NCBI GenBank assembly: GCA_035764445.1
Contig: DASTZF010000074.1
Location: 1 to 7,418, forward strand
From: JAEUPI01 sp035764445
GTDB taxonomy: Bacteria; Pseudomonadota; Gammaproteobacteria; Burkholderiales; Burkholderiaceae_C
DNA length: 7,418 nucleotides
Direction: 5' to 3'
Shown here: positions 6,161 through 7,418 of the stretch, piece by piece
Numbering within the stretch: position 1 is the stretch's first letter
How the letters are laid out: the number at the start of each line of letters is the position of its first letter
Notes under the pieces: generated by a model
What the model saw: the letters and a program-made list of their open reading frames with translations, nothing else
Told to the model about the DNA's origin: nothing
The model's database searches: none
Position numbers and translations under genes: made by a program

Positions 6161-7049
6161 GGCCCGATCGCTGTTCAAACGCCACCGCTCGCGCCAGGAC
6201 GGCGTGACGATCAACGCCGTGGTCGGCGGCGATGGTCCGCCGTTGCTGATGCTGCACGGCTATCCGCAGAGCCATGCGATGTGGCACCGGGTAGCGCCGA
6301 CGTTGGCGCGCGAGCGCACCGTGGTGTGCGCCGATCTGCGCGGGTACGGTGACTCGTCGAAGCCGCGCGGAGTACCCGACCACAGCAATTACAGCAAGCG
6401 TGCGATGGCCGCCGACATGGTGGCGCTGATGCACTCGCTCGGCCACGCCCGCTTCGACGTCGTCGGCCACGATCGCGGCGGCCGCGTCGCCCACCGGCTG
6501 GCGCGCGACCACGGCGAGCGCGTGCGCTCGCTGACCGTGCTCGACATCTCGCCGACGCTGGCGATGTACGAGCAGACGACGATGGCGTTCGCGCGCGCCT
6601 ACTACCACTGGTTCCTGTTCATCCAGCCGGCGCCGTTGCCCGAGACGATGGTCGCCGCCGTGGGGCTGAAGGGCATGTTCGGCCGCCACGGCATCAACCT
6701 GGGCAGCGGGTCGGGCGTGTTCGATCCGCGCGCGCTCGCCGAGTACCTGCGCTGCTTCGACGCGCGCACGATCCACGCCAGCTGCGAGGACTACCGCGCG
6801 GCGGCCGGCATCGACCTCGAGCACGACCGCGCCGACTTGGCGCGCAAGCTGGCGCTGCCGGTGCTCGCGGTGTGGGGCACGCGCGGCGTCGTCGGCCGCC
6901 AGTTCGACTGCGAGGCCGACTGGCGCGCGGTGGCGCACGAGGTCAGCGGCCACGCGCTCGACTGCGGCCACTTCATCGCCGAGGAGAGGCCGGCAGAGTT
7001 GCTGCAGGTGTTGCAGCCGTTCCTGCTCGCAGCGGACGCGACGCGCTGA
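6159..7049 (+). CDS. Alpha/beta hydrolase of the haloacetate/fluoroacetate dehalogenase type
   Basis: This 296-residue cytoplasmic enzyme is predicted to hydrolyse the carbon-halogen bond of haloacetates, giving glycolate and halide. The oxyanion region H-G-Y-P-Q-S-H (33-39) and D-L-R-G-Y-G (59-64) mark the fold. The nucleophile elbow is G-H-D-R-G-G-R, giving D105 with R106 and R109, which bind the substrate carboxylate in the family. D129 (L-D-I-S-P-T) and H271 (C-G-H-F) complete the triad. H150-W151 in Y-Y-H-W and Y212 in E-D-Y-R match the halide-binding trio of the characterised Rhodopseudomonas fluoroacetate dehalogenase (H155, W156 and Y219 there). The conserved Q-P-A-P-L-P-E (156-162) follows. 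The length is normal. The ATG has GAGGAGG close upstream, inside a hairpin. Epoxide hydrolases share the fold, but the double-arginine elbow and HW/Y set favour dehalogenase. The natural substrate is unproven. Confidence 0.88.
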   Translation: MARSLFKRHRSRQDGVTINAVVGGDGPPLLMLHGYPQSHAMWHRVAPTLARERTVVCADLRGYGDSSKPRGVPDHSNYSKRAMAADMVALMHSLGHARFDVVGHDRGGRVAHRLARDHGERVRSLTVLDISPTLAMYEQTTMAFARAYYHWFLFIQPAPLPETMVAAVGLKGMFGRHGINLGSGSGVFDPRALAEYLRCFDARTIHASCEDYRAAAGIDLEHDRADLARKLALPVLAVWGTRGVVGRQFDCEADWRAVAHEVSGHALDCGHFIAEERPAELLQVLQPFLLAADATR

Positions 7050-7063
7050 CGCGCCGCGTCCGC
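7032..7063. terminator. Possible terminator-like stem-loop at the end of the dehalogenase-like gene
   Basis: GCGGACGCG (7032-7040) and CGCGTCCGC (7055-7063) form a perfect 9-bp stem around 14 nt, spanning the stop codon at 7047-7049. It is followed at 7061-7076 by a 16-bp self-complementary run, CGCGGCCGCGGCCGCG. Both lie at the join of two convergent genes whose stops are 28 bp apart. There is no U-run, so this would be an atypical terminator acting from both sides, if it acts at all. Confidence 0.35.
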
Positions 7064-7077
7064 GGCCGCGGCCGCGA

Positions 7078-7418
7078 TCACAACGACTTCAGGTACTCGG
7101 TCAGGTCGCTCATCTGCGCTGCCGAGAGCCCCAGCGAACGCTTGGTGTTGTAGATGCGCACGACGTCGGCCAGCGTGGCCGCCGAGCCGTCGTGGAAGTA
7201 CGGCGGGTGCTGCCACACGCCTTTGAGCGGCGACGTGCGGTACTGCTTGGTCGCCGAGCGCGACGCGTAGCTCGGCGACTCCGGCTCGGCCATCGAATCG
7301 GCCGGCGGGTGCAGCCGCGTGTTGGCGTCGGTGAACAGCGCGCCGCTGTGGCAGGTGGCGCACTGGCCCGTGCCATCGAACACGATCTTGCCGCGCGCGG
7401 CCGCGGTGGCGTCGAAAC
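7078..7418 (-). CDS. C-type cytochrome, cytochrome-c-peroxidase/MauG type, C-terminal part (cut by window edge)
   Basis: Only the last 112 residues are in the window; the gene runs off the right end. A haem-binding C-A-T-C-H motif follows G-K-I-V-F-D-G-T-G-Q, the usual helix before the haem site of a cytochrome c domain. Downstream are P-L-K-G-V-W and Y-F-H-D-G-S-A-A-T-L-A-D-V-V-R-I-Y-N, the characteristic C-terminal block of di-haem cytochrome c peroxidase/MauG proteins. The protein ends in L-T-E-Y-L-K-S-L, typical of the last helix. Such proteins are periplasmic and move electrons or reduce peroxide; the N-terminal haem domain and signal peptide would lie outside the window. It converges on the dehalogenase-like gene across 28 bp. 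Which member of the family it is cannot be told without the missing part. Confidence 0.88.
   Translation of the reverse strand, partial: FDATAAARGKIVFDGTGQCATCHSGALFTDANTRLHPPADSMAEPESPSYASRSATKQYRTSPLKGVWQHPPYFHDGSAATLADVVRIYNTKRSLGLSAAQMSDLTEYLKSL

Noticed and set aside
6135..6971. A 278-codon minus-strand frame opposite the hydrolase.
   Set aside because: The plus-strand hydrolase has a complete set of catalytic residues; the opposite frame is low-complexity Arg/Val/His-rich.

Overview
The window is G+C-rich DNA, roughly two-thirds G+C by eye, from a Gram-negative proteobacterium. Codon use, gene types and the style of the intergenic repeat suggest a betaproteobacterium of the Burkholderiales; this is an inference, not a database result. 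No RNA gene, CRISPR array, insertion sequence or phage gene was seen.

Layout from left to right. (1) Positions 1-578 hold no credible gene. They carry a very long imperfect inverted repeat (about 22-505, symmetric around 263.5). Its two halves also contain local stem-loops at mirrored places whose stems differ in sequence but still pair. (2) Positions 579-4865, all on the minus strand, form an apparent sugar-import and metabolism cluster. In transcription order it reads a short NAD-type 6-phosphogluconate dehydrogenase, a periplasmic solute-binding protein, a MalF-type permease and a MalG-type permease; the two permease genes overlap by 4 bp. No ATPase gene is in view. Inverted repeats lie in both gaps of the cluster: one around a possible promoter ahead of the binding-protein gene, one just after the binding-protein stop codon. 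(3) Divergent from this cluster, 4983-5528 (+) encodes an exported SRPBCC-fold protein. It is followed by a 50-codon reading frame that looks like the C-terminal helix of a flagellar rod/hook-type protein without its N-terminus. (4) A compact unknown protein (5720-6112, -) diverges from an alpha/beta hydrolase (6159-7049, +) that has the complete haloacetate/fluoroacetate dehalogenase active site. Its ribosome-binding site sits in the loop of a perfect 8-bp hairpin. (5) The right edge cuts a c-type cytochrome of the cytochrome-c-peroxidase/MauG type, convergent with the hydrolase.

Working together: the binding protein and two permeases would import a sugar or sugar-like solute using an ATPase encoded elsewhere. 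The dehydrogenase just upstream suggests the solute feeds the gluconate/pentose-phosphate branch, but the substrate cannot be read from the sequence. The genes to the right look like independent single-gene units. The observations most worth following are the structured long palindrome, the hairpin-embedded start region of the dehalogenase-like gene, and the orphan flagellar-type C-terminus.
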